Shown here in pieces: positions 16,167-24,705 of a stretch of DNA of 30,427 nucleotides. The DNA is from JBGLNL01 sp046484125 (GTDB lineage: Bacteria; Chloroflexota; Dehalococcoidia; SZUA-161; SpSt-899), in NCBI GenBank assembly GCA_046484125.1, contig JAWOBX010000041.1, forward strand, positions 1 to 30,427, in the 5' to 3' direction. A model generated the notes under the pieces. That model searched no databases. It saw only the letters and a list, made by a program, of their open reading frames with translations, and was not told where the DNA came from. The translations under genes were made by a program, and so were the position numbers. Each line of letters begins with the position of its first letter. Position 1 is the stretch's first letter.

Positions 16167-19100
16167 TCAACCGAGCAATATTGCTTCCATGGCACCTGCG
16201 ATCCAGGAATCGCTAAGCCCTTTTTGCTCTATTGCCCCCGAGGGGCAATGAGCGACACACGTACCGCAACCACGGCAGATAATCTCATCAACCCGGGAAA
16301 TGAAAATGCCCCGAGCCGTCTCAATCAACCGTGGAGCACCAAACTCACAGATCGTGGTACAAGTCCCACACCCCCGGCATAGCGATGGATTGACGATAGC
16401 TACAGTCTCGCCTGTATGAACCATGCCCCTGCCGAGAAAAGCGGCAACCTTTCCCGCTATCGCCATCCCCTCCAGTGCGGCACCGTCAGCGTCTTTCTCT
16501 GCCGAACCCGCGCCGCAAACAAAAACCCCGGGGACGCAGCTCTCGAACTGGTCCGGCTCGCTTTTGGTCTGTCTAACGGCCAATTGGAGAAGTTCCGGAA
16601 GCTTATTGATGCTTATCCCATCTAAATCAATAATGACCGCTCCGGCGGTCACTTCCCGCGCCTTACCTTTTCGCTTCAGCTCAAGGGTGTAATCGCCCGC
16701 CAGACCATCGAGACTTTTCACCTGCATGTCTTCCAGTATTTCCCCGCCATGGGAGCGGATATCGTCAATCAGCCCCCTCTTTGTTTCACCAGAAAGACGT
16801 TTGCTCTCCACAACCGCATTAACCCGGATATTCATCCCGGCCAGACTGGCAGTGGCCTGCAACCCGCTAACTCCACCGCCAATGATAGCCACACTCTGTT
16901 TTACGGGCAACTTCCTGACCGAATCCGATGGACTTTCGATCAGGTGAGTCAGGCCGGCCCTGATCAAAGCTGTCGCTTTGGCCATCGCTTTCACATGATC
17001 CCTCGCATGGACCCATGCGCAGTGTTCCCTGATATTAACGAACTCATAGCGCAAACCGTCCTGTCCCGCACAAGCCAGTAACTTATCCTTACATTCTATC
17101 CTGCGGTCCGAGCAACTGAAACAGATCTGGTCGAGACCGCAGCACGCACATGCGGCCACAACGGCGTGAGTAAGTCCATGCTCTTTCGCCATATTCCTGA
17201 TTTCCATGGCTCCTTCATCGCTGCAAGCGTAATCTATCGGATGAGCCAGAGCCACATCGTGCCTTCTGGAGAGATGTACCACAAGACCGGATATATCGAT
17301 TACATCACTGATACCACCTCCACACCTGCAAACGAACACTCCTGTCATGGGAACACCGGCGACAGCCGGCCCTTCTTCCTGCCGAAGAACTGCCGGCGCC
17401 TCCAGATTGGTCACAGGGCGCTTATCGGCCAGGTCAGATAACACCTTGCTGACGATGGCCGAGGCATTGGACAACACCTCCGGGATATCACCTTCTCCTA
17501 TAGTGTATACATCCTCCATGGGAGAATCCCCGGCAGCATATATCACCGCATCGGCGTTCAGTTCCATCTCGGCCGGCCGCATTTCGTGGTCGATAGCATT
17601 CTGTTCACATGCCTTCACACATTCAAAGCATTCACTGCAACCGCCGCAATTCAAACACCGCTTCGATTCTCTGAGTGCCATGAAGGTGGTATACCCTGTC
17701 TGTACCTCTTCGAAGTTACCTACGCGCTGCTCAACGGGAAGGACGGGGATACGCCGCCGGCTCCTCGGAACGATGTGCACATCCTCCAGGTCGACTTCCA
17801 CCGGAGCAGGGCTTTCCAGCAACCTCCCCTCCGCCAGGTCCAGCCCCTGCAGCAACCTGTCAATTGATACAGCGGCACGACGGCCATCACCCACGGCATG
17901 GACCATTGATCTCGGTCCGCTGGTCACATCGCCACCCGCGAATACCCCGGGTACACTGGTCTGCAAGGTTAATGGGTCTACGTCGATAGTATTTCCATCG
18001 TTTTCGGGCCGCAACCGGCCATGGTCGAAAATACTCAGGTCCGGTTGCTGTCCGATAGCCACGATCACAGTGTCGCAATCCAGGGCGAAATTAGACCCTT
18101 CAACCGGAACAGGCCACCTTCGACCCGTCTCATCCATCTCTCCCAGTTCCATCCTCTGACACTCAATGCCCACAACCCTTCCCCCCTCCCCAATTATTCG
18201 AACGGGCGCCGCCAGTGTCTCCACCTCGACACCCTCCTCTGTAGTCTCCAGTATCTCCGCCTTAGTAGCCGCCATTTCGTTCTCAGTGCGCCGATAGAGA
18301 ATGCGCACTCTTCCCTGATTCAGCCGGATAGCGGTTCGGGCCGAATCGATGGCGGTGTAACCCCCACCGATCACCACCACGTTACTACCAACGGTTACCG
18401 GCTGCTTCAGGTTAATTTTCCGGAGAAGGGTGATGCTGTCTATCACCCCATCCAGTTCTTCACCGGGAATATTCAACTGCAAATTTATGTGGGCACCACT
18501 GGCAATGAAAACAGCCTCATAACCCTGTTCTTTCAGGTCACTGAGGGTCAGGTCGGGGCCTACAGCGGTGTTTGTCCTTATCTCAACTCCCATATGGAGT
18601 ATCGCGTTTATCTCAGCTTCCCTGACCTCCCTCGGGAGGCGAAAACGCGGCATACCGACTGCCACCATACCGCCGGGAACAGGCAGGGCCTCGAATATCG
18701 TGGAGTTATGCCCTTTCCATGCCAGGTCGCGGGCGCAGGTAAGGCCCGCCGGGCCCGATCCAATTACGGCCACTCTCCTTGGACTATCCGGATTCACCAT
18801 GCCCGTTGGGATCAATGAATACTGCCTGGGTTCCATATCCGCAAGATACCGCTTGAGGGACGCAATGGCGATGGGCTGATCAACCGTGCCACGGGTACAG
18901 GCATCCTCGCACGGATGGGTACAAACCCTGCCGAGAATGTGAGGGAATGGATTCGCCTGCCTTACAAGATCCATAGCTTCGCGCAACCGTCCTCTGGAGA
19001 TAAGAGCCACATATCCCTGCACATTGATTCCTGCCGGGCAGGCTGCTGTACACGGAGCCACTCCCGTTTTATCGATTACGCATGAGGATGGAATGGATTT

Positions 19101-19481
19101 CAATCCAAGCGGCGGCCTGTGTATCGCCTTTTGAGCCTTGTGGTTATCCTCGGAAAAAAGAACCACCGGGCAGACGCGCTCGCATCTTCCGCAACTGACA
19201 CAAGCTTGAGGCCCAACATATCTGGGATGTTGTATGACCCTCACCCGGTATGTTCCATCATCCACGTCGATTCCCGCGACTTCAGTTCCGGTCATGATCC
19301 GGATGTTGGGATGCCTGGCCGCCTTCAACAATCCGGGACGAAAGACAATCCCTTCATCAGGTGACTCGGGCAGAGAATAAGATTCCTCCAGGAGAGTTAC
19401 CTCTATTCCCGAATCGGCCAAATCAAGGGCAGCCCGCACTCCCGGCGTATTACCGCCAATTATCATCACCCGTGCAGCCAC
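16167..19481 (-). CDS. HdrA-type flavoprotein with inserted NfnB/GltD-like module (multi-FeS electron-transfer protein)
   Basis: 1104 residues. Order: a short degenerate Rossmann lobe (1-85, IIGGNTPG); a [4Fe-4S] motif C94, C97, C100, C104; a GltD/NfnB-like module (134-545) with CTAACPAGINVQGYV, GRVCTHPCEDAC, FAD loop GSGPAGLTCARDL (241-253), NAD(P) loop VIGGGYTAIDSA and GGDVTSGPRSMVHAVGDGR; a Cys-rich motif at 609-625; then HdrA features VFVCRCGGGI (715-724), NIREHCAWVH (816-825), a second FAD loop IIGGGVSGL (866-874) and GVFVCGAGSAEKD. Two ferredoxin clusters (1035-1045 and 1069-1079) end the protein. Residues 778-804 hold seven Cys. It starts with GTG at 19481, one base overlapping the Kor gamma stop. 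The role is inferred: electron transfer between Kor/ferredoxin and NAD(P), possibly with bifurcation. No HdrB or HdrC is nearby. Confidence 0.88.
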   Translation of the reverse strand: MAARVMIIGGNTPGVRAALDLADSGIEVTLLEESYSLPESPDEGIVFRPGLLKAARHPNIRIMTGTEVAGIDVDDGTYRVRVIQHPRYVGPQACVSCGRCERVCPVVLFSEDNHKAQKAIHRPPLGLKSIPSSCVIDKTGVAPCTAACPAGINVQGYVALISRGRLREAMDLVRQANPFPHILGRVCTHPCEDACTRGTVDQPIAIASLKRYLADMEPRQYSLIPTGMVNPDSPRRVAVIGSGPAGLTCARDLAWKGHNSTIFEALPVPGGMVAVGMPRFRLPREVREAEINAILHMGVEIRTNTAVGPDLTLSDLKEQGYEAVFIASGAHINLQLNIPGEELDGVIDSITLLRKINLKQPVTVGSNVVVIGGGYTAIDSARTAIRLNQGRVRILYRRTENEMAATKAEILETTEEGVEVETLAAPVRIIGEGGRVVGIECQRMELGEMDETGRRWPVPVEGSNFALDCDTVIVAIGQQPDLSIFDHGRLRPENDGNTIDVDPLTLQTSVPGVFAGGDVTSGPRSMVHAVGDGRRAAVSIDRLLQGLDLAEGRLLESPAPVEVDLEDVHIVPRSRRRIPVLPVEQRVGNFEEVQTGYTTFMALRESKRCLNCGGCSECFECVKACEQNAIDHEMRPAEMELNADAVIYAAGDSPMEDVYTIGEGDIPEVLSNASAIVSKVLSDLADKRPVTNLEAPAVLRQEEGPAVAGVPMTGVFVCRCGGGISDVIDISGLVVHLSRRHDVALAHPIDYACSDEGAMEIRNMAKEHGLTHAVVAACACCGLDQICFSCSDRRIECKDKLLACAGQDGLRYEFVNIREHCAWVHARDHVKAMAKATALIRAGLTHLIESPSDSVRKLPVKQSVAIIGGGVSGLQATASLAGMNIRVNAVVESKRLSGETKRGLIDDIRSHGGEILEDMQVKSLDGLAGDYTLELKRKGKAREVTAGAVIIDLDGISINKLPELLQLAVRQTKSEPDQFESCVPGVFVCGAGSAEKDADGAALEGMAIAGKVAAFLGRGMVHTGETVAIVNPSLCRGCGTCTTICEFGAPRLIETARGIFISRVDEIICRGCGTCVAHCPSGAIEQKGLSDSWIAGAMEAILLG

Positions 19482-20038
19482 TACTTATCAGCTCCTGCTC
19501 TTGCCTTCTCTCTGCCATGTTCGTAGCCTCGTTCAAAGGCATTGGTGTTCAATTCCTCTGTTCCCTTTGGAACCGAGTCCAATACGGATTTCTTCATCGC
19601 CTCGACGGAGGTCAGGTTCGTTACCGCGGATAAAAAGCCAAGCATTACGATATTGGCTACCGCGCTCCTGCCCATCTCCTGAGCTATGCGCGTCGCGGGA
19701 ACGGCAAGTACCCTGTCCTTTTGATCTTCATTCGGCTTGACCAAATCCTCATCTATGATGACCTTCACGTCATCCCCCGCGCCGGCGGCATACCTGGTAT
19801 AAGCTTCCTGTGACATGGCTACCACGACTGAGGGACTGGTTACATATGGATACGAACCTGGCTCATCAGTGATCACTACCTGAGCGCTGCACGAACCTCC
19901 ACGAGCCTCAGGGCCGTACGCCTGCGTGAGTGTCGCGTTCTTACCATCGAATATCGAGGCAGCCTTACCTACGATCAGGCCCGCGAGGATTATACCCTGA
20001 CCTCCAAAACCGCTCAATCTCACTTCCGTTCGATCCAT
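19481..20038 (-). CDS. korC: 2-oxoacid:ferredoxin oxidoreductase, gamma subunit
   Basis: 185 residues with the gamma-subunit GFGGQG loop (10-15), the signature AYGPEARGGSCSAQVVI and PATRIAQEMG. This subunit closes the CoA-binding side of the Kor/Por/Vor enzymes. It follows korB after 81 nt, unlike the overlapping neighbours. Its stop shares one base with the GTG of the HdrA-like gene. Substrate type cannot be fixed from this subunit; a 2-oxoglutarate-type enzyme is likely from the four-gene layout. Confidence 0.92.
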   Translation of the reverse strand: MDRTEVRLSGFGGQGIILAGLIVGKAASIFDGKNATLTQAYGPEARGGSCSAQVVITDEPGSYPYVTSPSVVVAMSQEAYTRYAAGAGDDVKVIIDEDLVKPNEDQKDRVLAVPATRIAQEMGRSAVANIVMLGFLSAVTNLTSVEAMKKSVLDSVPKGTEELNTNAFERGYEHGREKARAGADK

Positions 20039-20090
20039 ATACTATCCCCCGGAATGTATTTACCAGAACTGCTGTGCCACAGTGGAGAAA

Positions 20091-20119
20091 CGTTTACAGG
20101 AAATGGCGGGTAATGTCAA
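20091..20119 (-). promoter_or_regulatory. Possible internal promoter upstream of the Kor gamma gene
   Basis: A perfect TTGACA (20114-20119) directly follows the korB stop on the minus strand. A weak TAAACG (20091-20096) lies 17 nt downstream. It would give separate expression of gamma, the HdrA-like protein and the aminotransferase. The -10 is poor. Confidence 0.3.
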
Positions 20120-20992
20120 TCACGCCCCGGATCTGGTCGTTTCCTTCTGCGGCTCTTTCCGGGAACCGAATGATCTGCCGAGAACCTCCGCCTGAAGCTC
20201 ACAAAAAGTGGGGCGCTCTATGTCTACGAATTTACCTACAACGATAGAACCATCGAGGTCAATCGCCACATCCCTCGGGTCCGCTCCATTATCGATGATG
20301 CTGCTATCCCTGTAGTAATTCATCTGCGCCAGTCCGGTAACCTGCCGGTTCTTTCTTCCATACTGGGTAGGACAGGGAGCTATGACCTCGACAAAGGTAA
20401 ACCCCGGTTTCAGCAGTGCCTCGACAATCGAGTTTTCCAGCCGGCGTATGTGCAAAGCAGTCCAGCGAGCCACATAAGTGCCTCCCGCCGCCGTAACCAG
20501 ATAGGGTAAATTGAAAGGAATCTCAAAGCATCCGTATGGTGAAGTCGTAGTACGCGCGTTTAAAGGTGTGGTCGGCGCTACCTGTCCGCCGGTCATACCG
20601 TAATTGAAATTGTTCACGCAGATGACTGTCATATCCATGTTTCGGCGGGCCGCATGTATGAGATGGTTGCCCCCGATTGAGGCGATATCGCCGTCCCCGC
20701 TGAAAACCACCACCTTCAGGTCCGGATTAGCCAGTTTCAGTCCTGTAGCGAAAGGAATCGCCCTGCCATGAGTTGTATGGAAGGAATCAAGTTTAACATA
20801 ACCGGCGGTGCGACCGGTGCAACCGATACCTGAAATAACCGAGACCTTATCCAGTGACAGTTCGCTTTTGATAAGCGCGCTTAAAAAGGCATTAAGAACC
20901 GAGCCCAGTCCGCAACCGGAACACCAGATATGCGGCATACGCTCCTGCCTGAGCAGACTGTATATCGAAGTGCGGTCAGCGTTATCTCTCAT
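20120..20992 (-). CDS. korB: 2-oxoacid:ferredoxin oxidoreductase, beta (TPP-binding) subunit
   Basis: 290 residues. CSGCGLGSVLNAF (24-36), GIGCTGR (56-61), the TPP-Mg motif GDGD (99-102) and NNFNYGMTGGQ (127-137) are intact, as in KorB. The motif HTTHGRAIPFATGLKLANP is also typical. It binds TPP and carries out the decarboxylation step, producing acyl-CoA and reduced ferredoxin with the other subunits. Its ATG overlaps the korA stop (ATGA). The C-terminal 25 residues are polar and may be disordered. Confidence 0.95.
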   Translation of the reverse strand: MRDNADRTSIYSLLRQERMPHIWCSGCGLGSVLNAFLSALIKSELSLDKVSVISGIGCTGRTAGYVKLDSFHTTHGRAIPFATGLKLANPDLKVVVFSGDGDIASIGGNHLIHAARRNMDMTVICVNNFNYGMTGGQVAPTTPLNARTTTSPYGCFEIPFNLPYLVTAAGGTYVARWTALHIRRLENSIVEALLKPGFTFVEVIAPCPTQYGRKNRQVTGLAQMNYYRDSSIIDNGADPRDVAIDLDGSIVVGKFVDIERPTFCELQAEVLGRSFGSRKEPQKETTRSGA

Positions 20993-22140
20993 CTCGCGGC
21001 CTTCCTGATAGCTTCCAGAATAACCTGTGGATCATGCACCGTGCCACCCATGTGCCCAACCAGTATCGTTTCGGCGGCCCCGCCCGCACACCGTTCCACC
21101 TCAAGAGCTATTTGCCCATCGTTCAGTTCAGGGACTATCAGCGCTTTAACTTTCCCGGCAACCTCACGTATCTTTTTATCCGGAAACGGCCACACCGTTA
21201 CCAGCCTCAGCATGCCCACTTTTATGCCTTCCTCTCTGGCGTCCCTGATAGCCAGGAGGGCAACCCGCGCCGATATGCCGTATGAACATACCACCACATC
21301 CGCACCCTCCAACCCATCCTCCTCAAGCTCAATTATGTCATCCTTGTTCAGTTCGATCTTGTCTATCAGCCTTCTGACCAGTTTACCCTGAGCCTCCGCG
21401 GACATATCCGGATATCCTCTCTCATCGTGAGTGAGGCCGGTGGTATGGAAGTAATAACCATCTCCGGCATTGGCCATCGGAGGAACCAGGTCGGGATCAG
21501 GCTTATACGGGATGTACTCTCCCGGAGGACCGGATGGTTTCCTCCTGGATATTTTCTTAATCTCTTCCGGTGGAGGAATGGTGACCTTTTCACTCATATG
21601 CCCGACCGATTCGTCCCCCATTATCAATACCGGCGTACGGTATTTTTCCGAGAGATCGAACCCCTTTATCGTCAGGTCAAACATCTCCTGTGGCGAACAC
21701 GGAGCCAGGGCGATTATGGAGTACAGGCCGTGAGAACCCCATCGCGCCTGCATCATGTCTCCCTGTTGAGTTAAAGTGGGCAAACCGGTCGATGGACCGG
21801 CCCGCTGTATATTTACCAGCACACATGGCGTCTCCAGCATCACACCAAGCCCCAGATTCTCCATCATCAGGCTGAATCCCGGACCGGAGGTCGAGGTCAT
21901 GGACTTCACCCCACCCCAGGAGCCCCCGAGTATCGCCGCCATCGAGGCGATCTCATCCTCCATCTGAATGTAGATCCCGTCAACCTCAGGCAGCCTCTCC
22001 GACATCCTTTCGGCAACTTCGGTAGCCGGCGTTATCGGATATCCGGCAAAGAACCGGCATCCCGCGCTTATGGCCCCCTCAGCGCAGGCCACATCACCAT
22101 TCATGAAGAATTCGCCCGCGAGCACACCATCATCAGACAC
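20989..22140 (-). CDS. korA: 2-oxoacid:ferredoxin oxidoreductase, alpha subunit
   Basis: 383 residues with GYPITPATE (33-41), MEDEIASMAAILGGSWGG, TSTSGPGFSLM and the central GPSTGLPT segment typical of KorA. The C-terminal domain (SYGISARVALLAI, LVTVWPFPDK) is the usual transketolase C-like part. The start is GTG at 22140 with AGGAG 8 nt upstream, so the first bases overlap the end of korD by 8 nt. Together with korB, gamma and korD it makes a four-subunit enzyme, most like the 2-oxoglutarate type; related branched-chain 2-oxoacid enzymes cannot be excluded. Confidence 0.94.
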   Translation of the reverse strand: MSDDGVLAGEFFMNGDVACAEGAISAGCRFFAGYPITPATEVAERMSERLPEVDGIYIQMEDEIASMAAILGGSWGGVKSMTSTSGPGFSLMMENLGLGVMLETPCVLVNIQRAGPSTGLPTLTQQGDMMQARWGSHGLYSIIALAPCSPQEMFDLTIKGFDLSEKYRTPVLIMGDESVGHMSEKVTIPPPEEIKKISRRKPSGPPGEYIPYKPDPDLVPPMANAGDGYYFHTTGLTHDERGYPDMSAEAQGKLVRRLIDKIELNKDDIIELEEDGLEGADVVVCSYGISARVALLAIRDAREEGIKVGMLRLVTVWPFPDKKIREVAGKVKALIVPELNDGQIALEVERCAGGAAETILVGHMGGTVHDPQVILEAIRKAAR

Positions 22141-22420
22141 CGGTCTTCTCCTTTTCAGCCTCCTCGGTGGTTACGCTGATGGCGAAGTCCGGGCAGAGAG
22201 CCTCGCAAAGTCCGCAGGCAGCGCATTCATCAGGCCTGGCCGCGTATGGAAAGTGATAACCCCTCTGATTCATCTCTTCGGATTCCTCGAGTACGTGCCT
22301 CGGGCAGAATTGAATACAAAAACCACAACCCTTGCATCGATCCGGTATAATATTCACCTGACCGTGCACAGGTTTTATCTTGTCATGATCTAAAGGGGTT
22401 CTCCAGAACTTCATTGCCAT
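22133..22420 (-). CDS. korD: 2-oxoacid:ferredoxin oxidoreductase, delta (ferredoxin) subunit
   Basis: 95 residues with two [4Fe-4S] motifs: C29, C32, C35, C39 (CKGCGFCIQFCP) and C66, C69, C72, C76 (CAACGLCEALCP). It passes electrons from the TPP site to ferredoxin or to the HdrA-like partner. It is the first gene of the operon; GGAG lies 8 nt before the ATG at 22420. A second ATG two codons on is a less likely start. Confidence 0.92.
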   Translation of the reverse strand: MAMKFWRTPLDHDKIKPVHGQVNIIPDRCKGCGFCIQFCPRHVLEESEEMNQRGYHFPYAARPDECAACGLCEALCPDFAISVTTEEAEKEKTGV

Positions 22421-22470
22421 GTCAGACTCCGGATGAGGGTAGAGACATCACCGCTCCAGCACGACGTTTA

Positions 22471-22499
22471 TTCTAGCACAACCGGCAAATTGAAGTAAA
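22471..22499 (-). promoter_or_regulatory. Promoter of the Kor operon
   Basis: On the minus strand an extended -10 TGCTAGAAT (TAGAAT at 22471-22476) follows TTACTT (22494-22499) with a 17-nt spacer. The transcript would start near 22464, about 43 nt before korD. It is divergent from the ligA promoter. Confidence 0.5.
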
Positions 22500-22504
22500 A
22501 TACC

Positions 22505-22535
22505 TTGCTTCGCTCACGTGAGACCATGCTATACT
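22505..22535 (+). promoter_or_regulatory. Promoter of ligA
   Basis: An extended -10 TGCTATACT (TATACT at 22530-22535) is preceded at 19 nt by TTGCTT (22505-22510). The spacer contains the perfect 10-bp palindrome CTCACGTGAG (22513-22522), a possible operator shared by the divergent genes. The start would be near 22542. Confidence 0.45.
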
Positions 22536-22573
22536 TAGGAAAAATAACCCTGCTTTTTTGAGAAAGGTTCGCC

Positions 22574-24592
22574 ATGAGCGAAAAAGACGAGGTACAAAAG
22601 CGAATCGGGGAGCTTCGCGAGGAGCTCAAGTCTCATAATTATTACTACTACGTACTCAACGACCCTCAGATAAGCGATGCCGAGTACGATGAGATGCTGC
22701 GCGAACTCAAATCACTCGAGGAACAGTACCCGGAGTTCATCACCCCTGATTCGCCGACACAGCGGGTAGGAGCGGAACCCGTCGAAGCCTTCGGGGTGAT
22801 CGAACACCCCGTTCCACTATTAAGCCTGAGCAACGCCTTCTCAGATGAAGAGCTTCGCGCCTGGCACAAACGAGCCATGAATCTCCTGGAGGGACAGGAA
22901 TTCGACATGGTGTGCGAACTCAAAATGGACGGGCTGGCGGTGGCGCTAACCTACACGGATGGAATGCTGGTCACCGGGGCAACAAGAGGAGACGGGTTAC
23001 GCGGAGAGAACGTTACTTCAAATCTGAAGACAGTACGCAGCATCCCGCTGTCCGTGCGTGGAGATATTCCGCCCAGATTCGAGGTCAGGGGAGAGGTGTT
23101 TCTACCCAAAGACGCATTCAGGAAACTGAATGAATACCGGGCCAGGGAAGGACAGCCATTATTCGCCAATCCGAGGAATGCCGCCGCGGGTTCTCTCAGG
23201 CAACTCGATCCGAGAGTAACAGCAAAGCGGCCACTGGATATCTATATTTACGCGCTGGGATGGGCCGAGGGTAAAAACCTTCCCCCGACTCACTGGGAGA
23301 CTCTGGAATACCTGCAGTCGATCGGATTTAAAATCAGCCCGTACAATCAGCGATGCAAGACCATCGAAGAGGCGGCGGAATACCGGCAAACCTGGGAGGA
23401 AAAAAGGGAATCCCTGCCCTTTGAGGCCGACGGCGTGGTAGTGAAAGTCGATAGTTTCGAACTGCAGGGCAGGCTGGGAACCGTGGCTCGTGACCCGCGC
23501 TGGGCAATCGCCCGCAAATTCTCCCCGGTTCAGGCGACCACCAGACTGGTCGATATCGGAATAAACGTGGGAAGAACCGGCTCGCTCAATCCGTACGCGA
23601 TTCTGGAACCGGTGAATGTGGGAGGGGTGACCGTCCAGCACGCAGCGCTTCACAACGAGGACTATATTAAGCAAAAGGACCTGCGTATCGGCGACATGGT
23701 GACCGTACAACGGGCCGGCGACGTAATACCGGAGATAGTTGCCCCGATACCGGGAAGGCGTAGCGGCGATGAAAAGGTATTTGAAATGCCGGAGCACTGC
23801 CCGGTGTGCCGGGCGGAGGTCATCAGGCCGGAGGGCGAGGCCATACACCGCTGTACCAACGCAGCCTGCCCCGCGCAGGCGCTGGAGAAACTCAAGCATT
23901 TCGTCTCGCGTGGAGCCATGGATATTGAGGGAATAGGTGAGAAGCTGTGTATCGCGTTGTTCGAAGCCGATCTGGTCAGCGACGTTTCCGATTTCTACTA
24001 CCTGAACACTGGCCATCTGACGCGGATCGAGAAAATAGCCGAAAAGAGCGCCTCTAATGTACTGAATTCGATAGAGGCCAGCAAGAATCAGCCTCTGGCC
24101 AGACTCGTATTCGCGTTAGGTATTCCCCATGTCGGGTCGGAGACAGCGGAGATACTGGTGAACCGCTTTCCCGGCATGGAAAAACTTTCTCAGGCAAGTC
24201 AGGAAGAGCTGCTCCAGATTCCTTCCATCGGTCCCAAAATAGCCGAGAGCGTTCTGGCCTTTTTCCGGCAGGATCAAAACAAGCGGATTATCGAACGCCT
24301 GAGTAATGCCGGAGTCAGAATGGAAGCGGAGGCCCTCGAATCCCGGCCGCAACCGCTTGCCGGTCAAACATTCGTCCTGACAGGCAAGCTGGACAGCATG
24401 ACACGTGAGGAGACGGAATCCAGAATCAAAGAACTGGGAGGGTCAACGAGCTCCAGCGTGAGCGGGAATACTTCGTATGTAGTGGTCGGTACCGACCCGG
24501 GTTCCAAGCTTGAAAAGGCAAGGAAGCTCGGAGTCAAGACGATAAATGAACAGGAACTTATCGAGCTTCTACAAGAGGATAGCCCGGCTTGA
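22574..24592 (+). CDS. ligA: NAD-dependent DNA ligase
   Basis: 672 residues, the normal LigA length. Order: Ia domain with NYYYYVLNDPQISDAEYDEM; adenylation domain with nucleophile K117 in CELKMDG; RGDG and GEVF motifs; OB fold; zinc finger with Cys 409, 412, 427, 432; helix-hairpin-helix repeats about 440-570 (GIPHVGSETAE, IPSIGPKIAE); C-terminal BRCT domain about 592-668. It seals nicks in DNA replication and repair using NAD. The ATG at 22574 has AAAGG upstream and matches the usual start. It is a housekeeping gene, functionally separate from the neighbouring metabolic operons. No defect is seen. Confidence 0.98.
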   Translation: MSEKDEVQKRIGELREELKSHNYYYYVLNDPQISDAEYDEMLRELKSLEEQYPEFITPDSPTQRVGAEPVEAFGVIEHPVPLLSLSNAFSDEELRAWHKRAMNLLEGQEFDMVCELKMDGLAVALTYTDGMLVTGATRGDGLRGENVTSNLKTVRSIPLSVRGDIPPRFEVRGEVFLPKDAFRKLNEYRAREGQPLFANPRNAAAGSLRQLDPRVTAKRPLDIYIYALGWAEGKNLPPTHWETLEYLQSIGFKISPYNQRCKTIEEAAEYRQTWEEKRESLPFEADGVVVKVDSFELQGRLGTVARDPRWAIARKFSPVQATTRLVDIGINVGRTGSLNPYAILEPVNVGGVTVQHAALHNEDYIKQKDLRIGDMVTVQRAGDVIPEIVAPIPGRRSGDEKVFEMPEHCPVCRAEVIRPEGEAIHRCTNAACPAQALEKLKHFVSRGAMDIEGIGEKLCIALFEADLVSDVSDFYYLNTGHLTRIEKIAEKSASNVLNSIEASKNQPLARLVFALGIPHVGSETAEILVNRFPGMEKLSQASQEELLQIPSIGPKIAESVLAFFRQDQNKRIIERLSNAGVRMEAEALESRPQPLAGQTFVLTGKLDSMTREETESRIKELGGSTSSSVSGNTSYVVVGTDPGSKLEKARKLGVKTINEQELIELLQEDSPA

Positions 24593-24652
24593 AGGATGCC
24601 AACTGAAGTACTCCGGATGGAGCAAGTACATATACACCGGCGTTACTCTATC

Positions 24653-24682
24653 TTGACTTCAACACATCTTCTGCCGTATGCT
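24653..24682 (+). promoter_or_regulatory. Promoter of the second thioesterase gene
   Basis: TTGACT (24653-24658) and TATGCT (24677-24682) are separated by 18 nt. The predicted start near 24689 lies only about 17 nt before the GTG at 24706, just enough to include its GAGAGG ribosome site. Confidence 0.45.
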
Positions 24683-24705
24683 GCAAATACGAGAGGCGAA
24701 TCGCT

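Noticed and set aside
17347..18818. Open plus-strand frames of 265-270 codons opposite the HdrA/NfnB fusion
   Set aside because: Antisense shadows: low-complexity Ser/Pro/Arg-rich translations with no domain, opposite a gene with many verified motifs.
22951..24016. Long open frames on the minus strand inside ligA (up to 285 codons)
   Set aside because: They lie antisense to a complete, motif-perfect LigA; their composition mirrors the codon bias of the real gene.
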